Positions 31,895 through 42,578 of a stretch of DNA of 64,000 nucleotides are shown in pieces. The DNA is from Raphanus sativus (Eukaryota; Streptophyta; Magnoliopsida; Brassicales; Brassicaceae). The stretch covers positions 26,891,640-26,955,639 of the forward strand of contig NC_079513.1 of NCBI RefSeq assembly GCF_000801105.2. Reading direction: 5' to 3'. Under the pieces are notes generated by a model. That model saw only the letters and a list, made by a program, of their open reading frames with translations, did not search any database and was not told the DNA's origin. Each line of letters opens with the position of its first letter. The stretch's first letter is position 1. A program made the translations under genes and the position numbers.

Positions 31895-34800
31895 ATGAGT
31901 GGTGTTCCGAAGAGATCTCACGAAGAGGGAGGTGGTGGTGTGACTCATCAATCTTCCTCTTCATCTTCATCAGCCAAATACCCTCACGACGATTCTGGAT
32001 CTCCTTACCCTAAATCCACTCCTCATCCCTCTCCTGTTACTACTACTCCACCACCACCACAACCACCTGCTCAGTCTCAGTCTCACCACCACCACCATCA
32101 ACAGCAACCTCACCTTCACTCGATCCCTCCTCATCCCCATTCTCACACACCACCACTTGCTGCTGCTTCTGCTTCGGCTCCTTCTCCTGGTTACGAGGTC
32201 GAATCAAGAACCGTCAAGGGTCCGAGAAGTGAGCCTAGAGATGGAGGAGGAGAGAGACGATCTCCTCTTCACGGCGTGTATCGTTCTCCGTCCTTACCAG
32301 CCTCGGTTTCTTCAAGTGATCCTCATTTGACTCACCCCCCTGTGACGTTGGATGGTGCTAAGGATGCTAGAGTTGAGAACAGGGACAGCAGGAGCGATGG
32401 GAGAGAGATAATACATGGTGAGTCCAAGAGGGAGATTCATGGTCCAAAGGGCGAGAGGGATGCCAAGTTCGAGAGATCAGGGGATGACTTTGGAGGAAAA
32501 GGTAATAATACCGGAAGCTATGCTAGGAGTGATGGGAGAGGGGTATATGGTGAGACGAAGAGGGAGATTCAAGGTCCTAAGAGTGACAGGGACGCTAAGC
32601 CTGAGCGTCTAGGGGATGACTTTAGTGGAAAAGTTAGTACTGGAAGCTACACTAGGGAGAATCAGAACTACAGTGACCAGAAGGGAGAGGTTAAGATGGA
32701 AAAGGAAGGGCATGTTTCTCACGTGCCTTGGAAGGAGCAGAAGGATTACCATAGAGGGAAGAGAGCTGAAGGTTCGAGCGCTAATGTGGAGCCGTGGGTT
32801 GTATCCCGTGGCAATCCTCAGGGATCAACGGAGGTCGGGGTTAAAGATTCCTCAGCTCCTGTGGAGGGAGGAGCGCATTTAGAAGGGCTTGGAGAAAACA
32901 AGGTTGATGCGAAAAGCGAAGATAGATTCAAGGACAAAGATAAGAAAAGAAAAGATTTGAAGCATAGAGAATGGGGAGACAGAGACAGCAAGGATAGAAA
33001 CGACCGCAGAGGAGGGTCTGTGCTTGTTAGCGAACCCAAAGAGATTGGAAGAGAAACAGAGAGGTGGGAACGAGAGAGGATGGAGCAGAACGATCGAGAA
33101 AGGAGCAAGGAGAAGGATAAAGATCATGTAAAAAGAGAGCCACGGACTGGTGGAGCTGAGAAAGAGGTCTCGCAGAACGAGAAAGAGCTGGGAGAAGCAT
33201 CTTCCAAGCCTGCAGAACAGGACCACGCGGCAGCACCTGAGCAGAAGAAGCAGAACGAACAGGAGGGCTGGGAGAAAGATGAAAGAGAATCGAAGGACAA
33301 GAGGAGAGAGAGGGATGGTGACTCTGAAGCCGAAAGAGCTGAAAAGCGCAGCAGAGTCAATGAGAAAGAATCTGAAGATGGGTGTTTGGAGGGTGAAGGG
33401 GGAGCTGCAGAGAGGGAAAAGGATGCCTTCAACTGTGGAGTTCAGCAACGGAAGAGAATGCTGAGACCGAGAGGAAGCCCACAAACCACAAACCGCGACC
33501 GTGTCCGTTCACGGAGTCAGGACAACGAAGGGTTCGTCTCTCTGTCTTATGCATTTTATCTTATTAGCCTCTCATTCCTTAGCTAAATTCTTAATATATT
33601 CTTTACCATTTAGAGAGAGACATGCCAGGATTGTTGGAATTTGAACCTATTTAGTCAAATATGATTATTGTTGGAATATTCTATTACCATTATTATTTTT
33701 TGACTTGAGACTTGAGAGATAGTAACCTTAAAAGAAAACTTTGCATATATAATTGTACTTTGCTCCTATCTCTTTAAACCTAAATTTGATTTTTCGCTGG
33801 ATGTTCTTCTCTACCGCCTCCCTTTCTCTGTGTTAAGAATATTTTGGCCTGCATTTCTTTTATAATGTAATTTAGTTATTGTCTAAGTCCTTAACTTCTT
33901 TTTTCGGTGACTAATATGGCTTTTAATGTATCATCAATGTTTGATTGTGTTTATTTTGCAGGGTACAAGGTAAATCATTCGTTGCTATATCTTCGAGTAA
34001 GGATCAGTTTGCACTGCTTGGAAAACAACAGTAAAAAAGGAATCGGTTATATTGGCATTCATTTTTACATGTGCATTGATAATGGTCCTTTACGACACAT
34101 GATAACTAATCTATATCGAAGTTTCCTTCTTAGGCTTGTCTTTAGGTTGTAGTCCGTTACTCTCACACTAGAATGTCAAATATAAAATTCAAAAAGTCTG
34201 TTTCATCGTTAATGCTACTTCAGATTTGGGTATCTTGAAGTTGCTTATACCTCTGCATTTTTCATTATTGGTCTAAGGTCAATGTCAAATAAACATATAT
34301 CAAGTGTCTGCTCCTTTTATCTTACTACAAATTTAAAGTCTGTGCTGTTATGCGAAACATAATTTGGTCAGAGCGTCAGCTTGTTGAATTATGGTATATA
34401 CTGATTATCCAGGCAAACCAGAGGTGCCGATTGTTGTTTACAAAGTTGGGGAATGTATGCAAGAACTGATTAAGTTGTGGAAGGAATATGAATCATCGCA
34501 CCCTGACAAAAGTGGTGATTTCGCAAGTAATGGTCCCACTCTCGAAGTTCGGATTCCAGCTGAGCATGTTACTGCTACTAATCGCCAAGTAAGAATAAGA
34601 TACATTCAAAACTCTCTCATAATCTTTTTTCTTTAAGATGACTTACATTGTCCAGTTTCCCATATAGTTATAGTATCGATCTGTATCTTTGCTTAAGCTC
34701 TAAATGAGTTTACACTTGCCTATTAATATGGGCATCACAGCTCTTTAGAGCATCACATGTTTGTTGCCTGCTGAGACCTTTTGGCTTGTGTTTGTGCAGG

Positions 34801-36391
34801 TAAGAGGTGGCCAGCTATGGGGAACAGATATATACACAGATGATTCCGACCTTGTTGCTGGTACGTGTGTCTTGAAGAATCTTTTTAGTTGATTCCTTTG
34901 GTTCGGTCCTAACATCACTCTGATTCTGGTCTATTTTTCCTCTAGTTCTCATGCATACAGGTTACTGTCGTCCCACAGCTTCCCCTCCTCCACCGACAAT
35001 GCAAGAGTTGCGTGCAACCATCCGAGTCTTGCCGTCACAAGAATGTTAGCTATCTTTCCTCTATCTACTTTTATTCCCCTTCTTATTGACCTTTCCATGT
35101 TGAGAGAAATTTTAACAAACTTTTTAAAAATTGTTAAGACTACACCTCCAAGCTGAGGAACAATGTTCGCTCTCGAGCATGGGGAGCTGGAATCGGATGC
35201 AGTTACAGAGTTGAGAGGTGCTATATACTGAAGGTATAATTTGAGTTCTGTTCGTTGTTTATCCTCTTTGTTTCCCTGACAATCTAATAATATCCAGTTT
35301 AGAAAGTGAATAAGTTTTTAATTAATGATGGAGTTTCTGATGTTATGATTTCCAGAAAGGAGGTGGTACTATTGAACTCGAACCTTCTCTTACCCACTCC
35401 TCAACTGTTGAGCCAACACTTGCCCCAATGGCTGTTGAGAGGTCTATGACCACCAGAGCTGCAGCTTCGGTACTTTACCTTGCTGTTTCGAAAACTCTCA
35501 AAATTTGATCAGCCATAATGCAGTATTGTTCATATCTTTCAAGCACTGATGACCTGTTAATCGTTTTGTAGAATGCTCTACGGCAACAAAGGTTTGTTCG
35601 AGAAGTAACAATACAATACAACCTCTGCAATGAACCTTGGTAAACCCCAGGGATCTTTATCTCACTTAAAAGGAATCAGACGCAATATCAGCTATATACA
35701 TACTCACATGGGTTTACTCTTTTATGCAGGATCAAGTATAGCATAAGCATTGTGGCCGATAAGGGTCTCAAGAAGCCTCTCTTCACCTCTGCCCGCTTGA
35801 AGAAAGGGGAAGTTTTGTACTTAGAAACACACTCATGCAGGTATATAATATCCAAAGTCATGTTTTTAACGGCATTAATGATATTATTTAGATGCTGAAT
35901 CTATTATAACCTTTGGCTGCAAATAGGTATGAGCTCTGTTTCGCGGGAGAGAAGACTATGAAAGCATTCCAAGCCTCACAACAACAACAACACTCGTCAC
36001 AAGAAGCTATGGAGATCGATAACAACAATAACAACAAGTCGCAGAACCATCTTCCTTCTTCAAACGGTGACAAAACAGAATCAGACAACAGTATAATTGA
36101 TGTTTTCCGTTGGTCGAGATGTAAGAAACCTCTCCCGCAGAAGCTTATGCGGTCTATCGGGTTTCCACTCCCACCAGATCATGTCGAGGTCAAACATTTT
36201 ATTTCGATTCTGAACTCTTGTTTTACCAAGTTTCTTGTATTACAAAACAGTTAGATGATGTGTTTTGGAATTGAGAACAGGTGTTGGAGGAGAATCTTGA
36301 TTGGGAAGATGTACAGTGGTCACAGACTGGTGTTTGGATTGCTGGAAAAGAGTACACTCTTGCTCGCGTGCATTTCTTGGCTCCCAATTAA
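31895..36391 (+). CDS. HDC1: HDC1-like histone deacetylase complex subunit (Rxt3 type)
   Basis: Eleven exons join in frame to 913 residues: 31895-33531, 33962-33969, 34413-34588, 34800-34860, 34946-35044, 35139-35233, 35356-35469, 35572-35639, 35730-35840, 35927-36188 and 36281-36391. The N-terminal 545 residues are low-complexity: Ser runs, Pro/His/Gln-rich stretches (SHHHHHQQQPH), and Lys/Glu/Arg/Asp-rich charged repeats (an internal near-duplicate around RSDGRxxxGExKREI). The globular C-terminal half has VYKVGECMQELIKLWKEYE, LWGTDIYTDDSDLVA, MHTGYCRP and ARAWGAGIGCSYRVERC-like blocks, characteristic of the yeast Rxt3-like domain. In Arabidopsis HDC1 (At5g08450) is a stoichiometric partner of HDA6/HDA19 complexes and affects ABA response and growth. 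Exon 2 is only 8 nt (GGTACAAG) and is needed to restore the frame and give EGVQGKPEV. Confidence 0.92.
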
Positions 36392-37060
36392 ATAAAAAAA
36401 ACACTTTCATGTTTAATGTGTCTGTCTTTATTTGATCTTTATCTACTGTTAAGACTTAAAGAGATTAATGGTTGCTTTGATGTGTCTTGTGTTCTTCCTG
36501 TTTTTATTTTTGTTTTGTAAACTTTTTTTTAAGTCGAATGATTTTAGTTGTTAATTTTGTAATAGAGATAATCAAATCCATTTGGATATTTCTTCTTGCT
36601 TCCCTATTTTATAATTTTGTGGTGGATCATGATTTTATATAATTAAAAAGCTCTTTTTCAAAGAAAAATCAGGGTTAGTTTGATTCTTTATAAAATGTAA
36701 CGTCAAAAACATAAATAGTTAAAAGAGTTGAGTGAATGATGAAAAGAAAACAAAGCTGAGGGACGACCAAATCATTCTTCTTCTTCTCGCTCTCTCTCTC
36801 TCTAATTCTTCCGACCGAACAAACAAGCACAGCTTCTTTGATCTTCCTCGTACCGTCTTCGTTTTTAATATGTAAGTTTTGTCTTAAATTGTCGTTTTTC
36901 GAAGGTTTTTGTTGATCTCCAAGTTTTATTAGAACCCTAACTGACCCAATCACTCAGCTTCTTGTTCAAATTGAGATGCTTAGCTAGGTCTTATGGATAC
37001 TCTCTCTCCCTCTCTCTGATTCACTTGCGTTGCTTTCTTGTGTGTTTACATGTTAAAAGA
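36392..37060. other. HDC1 3' region and promoter of the next gene
   Basis: AT-rich spacer. CT repeats near 36785-36802 and 37004-37016 probably belong to the leader of the small Myb/SANT-like gene. No coding sequence. Confidence 0.45.
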
Positions 37061-37471
37061 ATGTCTGGTGATGATGATGAACCTTCCTATGGCTCTGGAG
37101 ACGAAGTAAACCACCTCACTGATGGACACAACAAGCGCACTATCCCTACTGCAGCAACGACGACGCCTTCTTCTGCTGCCTCCGGACCAACACGCAAGAG
37201 AAGCCGCAAGGCCTGTGGTGACGCCATAGTCGAAGCCATGCTTGAAATCGCAGCAGCCTCCAAAAAGAGAGCGGCGGCTTTGGCTAACAACGGAGACAGA
37301 TTCTCCATCAGCAAATGCATCAGAGCGCTCGACGACTTGCAAGGCGTTGATCAGCCCACCTACTTTCTCGCCTTGGACCTGTTCGAGAACCCGAGCTCGC
37401 GAGAGATTTTCATCTCGTTGAAGTATGAGAAACGGTTGAAGTGGCTACAGGGGAAGTGTAGAGCTTTGTAG
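37061..37471 (+). CDS. Small protein with Myb/SANT-like C-terminal module
   Basis: A 136-residue intronless frame starts MSGDDDEPSYGSGDEVNH. It has a basic patch RKRSRKACGDA that may be a nuclear localisation signal, then an Ala-rich helix (VEAMLEIAAASKKRAAALA). It ends with FSISKCIRALDDLQGVDQPT and the block YFLALDLFENPSSREIFISL, LKWLQGKC. This end resembles the C-terminus of plant Myb/SANT-like (L10-interacting MYB, At2g24960-type) proteins, where ...YFLACDLLxxxxxRxxFMSMxxERRLxWL recurs. The N-terminal Myb/SANT DNA-binding domain of that family is absent, so this is a truncated relative. It may act without DNA binding, for example as an interaction module. Exact orthology is not clear to me. 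Confidence 0.7.
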   Translation: MSGDDDEPSYGSGDEVNHLTDGHNKRTIPTAATTTPSSAASGPTRKRSRKACGDAIVEAMLEIAAASKKRAAALANNGDRFSISKCIRALDDLQGVDQPTYFLALDLFENPSSREIFISLKYEKRLKWLQGKCRAL

Positions 37472-39281
37472 TGATCTAGTTTTGCTGATCTATATGTTCT
37501 TGGTACTTATGGTGAAATGATATTTCATTCATCTTCTTCATTTGCTTATGTGTGAAGATGTATCACTGGTGGAGATCAATTGAATAGTTTTCTTTTATAA
37601 TTAAACTATCTCTCTAGTATTGTAAAGTTGGATAGGCCAGAAAAAGAGAGAGAGCTAACAATGTTATTTACCAAAAGCTCATTTGTTAAACAAGAAGCTA
37701 ATCTTTGTAGGCTGATGAGTTTGCCTTTTGTAGCATGGTTATCCCGCGTAGGAGAAACATTCTAATACACAATTGAAAAAAAAAAATCTGTAGAAGATGA
37801 AATATGATACTGCATAGGAGGAGATCTTGAATGATGCATGACTGCTATGAAGACTCTTCTCTATGTGGCTCTGCATCTGTGTATATAAAAAGAGATAAAA
37901 CGAATGAGCTTTGAATTGAGTTGTTTAACAAAACAGATAGAACAGACATGAGACACCAAAATTGAATTATAAACTGACAAGTTATCTAGTTTCGATTTCT
38001 TTCAAACAAAAAAACAGGTCTCTCAGTAGGTCTGCTATACCTGGCAACGGATCATCCATCATCTGCAGCTGCATAGAACTCAGGTGAGGACTCAAAAAAT
38101 GTCACCATGCTACAAAGTGAACAATTTAATTACCACGCTAGGAGTTTTCCTGCGCCATGCGCAGATATAAAAATTTTAAAAATATTTTTATATAAACAAA
38201 TTTTCAATTTTCAATATTTAAATTTAAATTTTATTAATTAAAAAGTAAAACCATAATGAAATTTTTCTATTTTGATTTATTCAAGTTTATTTTAACTGTT
38301 TAATTTTATTTTATTAAATTGTAATAATAATAATTAAAAATTTATAGAGTTATTTTTCATATTATATTTTATTCAGTTAACTTTTATTTTAAATTAGTTC
38401 TAATAAATATTTACATTAATATGAATAACATATATAAGTTGATAAATATATAATTATAACTACATTTATTTTGATAATAAAAATATTATTCATAAATTGA
38501 TAAAAAATCAAATTTGTAATTATTATTTATATATATAATTATATTATTTAAATAAATATAGAAAATTTATTAGCATTACCATATTTCTAAAATCTTATCA
38601 AAATGGATACTTGTAGAAAAATAATATTTTTGATATAAAACTTACTAGTTATTACTATATTAGGAAACTTTGCCAAAAATATGAATATGTATATAGAAAA
38701 TAGTCATTACCATATTTAAGAAATATTACCAAAAACATAAATCTTAATATAGAAAATTGTACATGTCACAATTAGATCGATGCCATGTCATATTTCTTTC
38801 AAGCCATGTCATCATTTTTTTGTTGACAGTAATTGTAGTGATGACACATGTACAAATCACTTCTCAAATATAGTCTGGGGGATAGAAAAGTAACAAGAAG
38901 AAAATAATGGTTTTAAGAGTACCCCACCTCCAAAGTGAACAATTTAATGACCACATATAAATATCTCAGGTATCCCTCCGAAATTCAACAGAAGATTTAT
39001 TAAAATTCCAACTTCTATATAGGCATTTAGCCAATTGACTCAAAGATATTTTACCATGTAAGCATAAATGTGACTTTCTAAAAAAGTTTTCAGCCACAAG
39101 TTCCTCATCCCTTAGAATCCTTACAGTGTTCTTAAGTCTCAGATGGTGACACGTGTCACCAAAATATAATGTGACTTTTTTTTTAATTTAAATCAAATAA
39201 TATAACAGAACTGCTTAAAGACTCTCACTCTCCGACTCTCCGTCGACAGGAGATACATTTCTCAGGCTCGTATCTTCGGAG
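37472..39281. other. Intergenic DNA with a Helitron-like hairpin and flanking repeat
   Basis: 38137-38930 is AT-rich and lies between two 24-bp direct repeats (38113-38136 and 38931-38954, one mismatch). Close to its left edge is a perfect hairpin CTGCGC-CAT-GCGCAG at 38150-38164. GCTAG at 38137 would read CTAGC on the minus strand, similar to a Helitron 3' end. I could not find a matching 5' end. From about 39200 the FTRA2 leader begins. Confidence 0.4.
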
Positions 39282-39815
39282 ATGACTAACGGTTTCGCGC
39301 TATCTCCGGCGATTATCGCCGCCGTTCGTCCTCCGGCATCGCAAGACCGTCTCTTCGCTGCTTCTATCAACGGACGCAAAACCATCGAAGCTTCTTCTTC
39401 TTCCTCCTCGTCGTGTTCTTCAATCTTTGCACCTATCTCGTCGCCTAATCGAAGCAAATGCGCCTCCTCCACCACCATCTCGCGGCGGAAGAATCCGAGA
39501 TCGACGATTCGCTGCGACGCTGCTGTGAAATCGGAAGCTGATCTTTCGACGGAGGAAGAGGAGAAGGCGAAGGAGAAGATCGGGGCTAGGGTTAGGGTAA
39601 CGGCGCCGCTGAAGGTGTACCACGTGGTTCGAGTTCCGGAGGTGGAGCTGATGGGAATGGAAGGTTCGATCAAAGACTACGTCGTTTTGTGGAAAGGGAA
39701 GAGGATCTCGGCTAATCTGCCGTTCAAGGTGCAGTTCGTGAAAGAGGTGGAAGGTCGTGGTCCTGTTAAGTTCTTCGCGCATCTCAAGGAAGACGAGTTC
39801 GAGTTGATTGATTGA
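39282..39815 (+). CDS. FTRA2: Ferredoxin-thioredoxin reductase variable (A) subunit
   Basis: A 177-residue intronless frame. Residues 1-~75 are Ser/Ala/Arg-rich (runs of SSSSSSS, RRKNPRSTIRC) and form a chloroplast transit peptide. Residues ~100-177 are the SH3-like variable-subunit domain: ARVRVTAPLKVYHVVRVPEV, MGMEGSIKDYVVLWKGKRIS, LPFKVQFV and FFAHLKEDEFE. In the stroma this subunit pairs with the catalytic 4Fe-4S subunit (FTRB) and stabilises it, passing photosynthetic electrons from ferredoxin to thioredoxins. Position fits Arabidopsis FTRA2 (At5g08410). The variable subunit has no catalytic cysteines, as expected. Confidence 0.93.
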   Translation: MTNGFALSPAIIAAVRPPASQDRLFAASINGRKTIEASSSSSSSCSSIFAPISSPNRSKCASSTTISRRKNPRSTIRCDAAVKSEADLSTEEEEKAKEKIGARVRVTAPLKVYHVVRVPEVELMGMEGSIKDYVVLWKGKRISANLPFKVQFVKEVEGRGPVKFFAHLKEDEFELID

Positions 39816-40668
39816 TGATGTGTGGTGGTCCGTGATTTGAATCGGGAAAGGGGAAAGCTTTTTATCTTTTGTTGTGAATGGTTTTTGTATGTACTATACA
39901 TTTTAGCATATTAATACATAACATTTCACCAGTTCTTGAGTCCCTTCATGTATGGTACTTTCCTCTTTTGTTGGAGAAGCTAAAAGCTGTGTCTTGATCT
40001 TTAATCAGAAGGGTAAATTCAAGCTTGAAAGTCTACTAAACTGAGTTTGAATATGATGGGGTTTGCTTCAAGTCAACATCTTTGGAATAGAGTATAAGTA
40101 GCAGACTATAGAGTAGAGTTTAAGACTAGGTTCCTGTGTTAGATGACTCTTATGCTGACGTATGCTGCAAATCGTTGTTCTAGTTTAGAACAGACTACAT
40201 CAGCTAGATGGAAAGCAATGACATGAGATGTTTTGTAGGTGTTTTATCATTTCTTGTTCAAAGACAACCAACTGTGAGTGAAGAAGAACAGTTGATGTTT
40301 AATTTAACTCTGTAATCTTTGTAGAGATGCCTAGTCTTCTCAAGTTGCATGAATGTGAATATTAAAGCAGTTAGTTTCTTTAATTCTGTGAGTGTTTGTG
40401 GATGACTCCTTTGCTGCAAATCTTTGTTGGGATAAGGCTATGAAGCCAAATGTTGTTTCCAAACTAGTTTTCAGCTGAGATGGTTCGGTTTACGTTTTTA
40501 TTTAAACCAAACTGTTTGATATGATTTGAATGGATAAATTTTCTTAACCGGGATGAACCGGTCGGATAATACAGAGCTTTAGTGAAAAGTTGAGAACTTT
40601 ATACTCAACTCGAGCTTTGTTGATTTACAGAAACGCACGCGAATAGAATCCAAGTAAAGGGAAACAGA
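39816..40668. other. FTRA2 3' region and promoter of the DUF3531 gene
   Basis: No ORF or repeat is supported. The sequence is mixed AT-rich spacer. Confidence 0.45.
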
Positions 40669-42235
40669 ATGTACAAGACTCAACTCTTATCCCTCTCCGC
40701 TTGTACCGTTACTCTAAATCTCCCCTTCCTTTTCTCCCATACTCGAACACTTTCTCTCCACCACAAACTCAACTCTTATCCCTCTCTGGTCGCTGTTTCT
40801 GCTAATTCCGACAACATCGCCGGCGAAAATGACGACGGGATGTCGGAAGCGGAGAAGAAAGGGTCGGGAACGACGGCGAGAGGAAGGAGACTACTCAAAG
40901 TTAGAGAAGAGAAGAGGAAACGTGACTACGATCGTCTCCACGATTACCCATCTTGGGCAAAGTACTTACTTACTCCTTCCTCCTTCACTCCAAAGTGTTT
41001 TTGTGTGTGTTTTGCCTGCGTATGTCGCGAGAAAGAGTGAACCTTTGGGTGAATTTTGGTCTGAAACAGGGTACTTGAGACTGCTTGTAAAGATGACGAA
41101 GAGCTTCGAGCTGTTCTTGGTGATAGCATAGGAAACCCTGAGCTCATGAGAAAGAAGGTTTACTCTCCTTTATAGTTTCTTTGTTCATGTTCAGATGTTT
41201 ATGTGTTTGTGTCTATTGATTGTTAAGTTGGACATCATTTGTTTACTGTTCTGTTCAGGTTGAGGAAAGGGTGAGGAAGAAGGGAAAAGATTTCCAGAAG
41301 CAGAAGACTGGCTCTGTTCTTTCTTTCAAAGTTAGCTTCAGAGAGTGAGCAATCTTCTTCTTTTTTTTCTTTTGCATTGCTTCACTTTGTTGTCTGCATT
41401 CCGCACTATATGAGACCAAGATTCTTGTATTGATGATATCTGCAGTTTTAATCCTGTTGACTCCTTCATATGGTTTGAGCTCTATGGATCACCTTCAGAT
41501 AGAGATGTTGATCTTTTTGGAAGTGTAAGAAACTGATCTGATGACTCAATGCTTCTTTCATTTCTTTTTTTTTTATGACTATAATGAAACTTGAGTTTGC
41601 TAACAGGTTATACAGGCATGGTATGTTATGGGGAGATTGGGCGCTTTCAATACATCCAACTTGCAGGTTTGTTCATCAATCCGCTCTTGTTTCTTCCCCT
41701 CATGTGTTTTTCATCGGCCTCACTTCCGTCTTAATGATATAACACCTATGCTATGCTTTCAGCTAGCAAACTCATCTATGGAATATGATCCTCTCTACGA
41801 CGCAGAGAAGGGCTTCAAAGTGATGCCTTCATCCTTCCATGACATCAGCGACGTTGAATTTCAGGACAACTGGGGTCGTGTCTGGTAATAAACTGTTTTT
41901 TCAGACACATCAGTTCTTGAGCAAACCATCTCCTTACAATCTGTGAATACTTATTATAAACTTTACTTGCAGGGTTGATCTAGGCACTTCTGATATATTC
42001 GCCCTGGATGTGCTTCTCAACAGTTTGACTGTCATGAGTTCAGAGTAAGTAATTCAAGAGAGACTGTTGGCTCTTGTTACATCCTTCTCTGTTGCAGACA
42101 ACTTAAAACTTTTGGTAATATGAAATTTTCAGGTACTTGGGCATTCAGCAAGTAGTATTTGGTGGTAAACGAATGGGAGATTGGGAAGAGGGGATGACAA
42201 ATCCTGATTTTGGCTACAAGTACTTCAAGATCTGA
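40669..42235 (+). CDS. DUF3531 protein, plastid-type
   Basis: Eight exons (40669-40961, 41070-41157, 41259-41344, 41446-41524, 41607-41666, 41763-41884, 41973-42044, 42133-42235) join in frame to 300 residues. The N-terminus (MYKTQLLSLSACTV...) is Ser/Leu-rich and basic, suggesting plastid targeting. Then come a charged helix (RLLKVREEKRKRDYDRLHDY), RVRKKGKDFQKQKTGSVLSF, and the DUF3531 core with SFIWFELYGSPSDRDVDLFG, VIQAWYVMGRLGAFN, SMEYDPLYDAEKGFKVMPS and WGRVWVDLGTSDIFALDVLL, ending GDWEEG. Databases label Arabidopsis At5g08400 an SMC-like protein, but I see no SMC motif, hinge or long coiled coil. The function is unknown. The family is shared with cyanobacteria, which supports a chloroplast role. 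Confidence 0.88.
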
Positions 42236-42578
42236 AGGATTCTACATCTTCTGAAAACAGTTTTGTAATAATAATATAGGCTTTTCTATTGTGCTCTAGA
42301 AAACATAACTAAAACAGTGTTAATGAAAAGATTTGAGCTTAGATCAATACACAACCGCCGAAATGGCTCTTTACACACAAATTTGGCTTGAAGTCAAGAC
42401 AGTATTGCAGAGATTCTGCTTCTGCAAATCCAAAGGTTAGTGACCCGAGCAGTGCCCACACGTAATACTCGAGCAATTAGTTAGTGTCTTCCGTGGTTAG
42501 CTTGGTAGAATTAGCTCTTGTTTTTGTTAAAAACACCACACTGCAACCAAATCCACATCCAAACCGTAGGGAGCCTCC

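Noticed and set aside
32818..33484. Minus-strand frames of up to 201 codons opposite HDC1
   Set aside because: They mirror the Lys/Glu/Arg-rich HDC1 coding region, which reads as Ser/Leu/Phe-rich on the other strand; no start context or homology.
40829..41131. Second plus-strand frame overlapping the DUF3531 first exon
   Set aside because: It runs through the splice donor at 40962 and reads Arg-rich shadow sequence.
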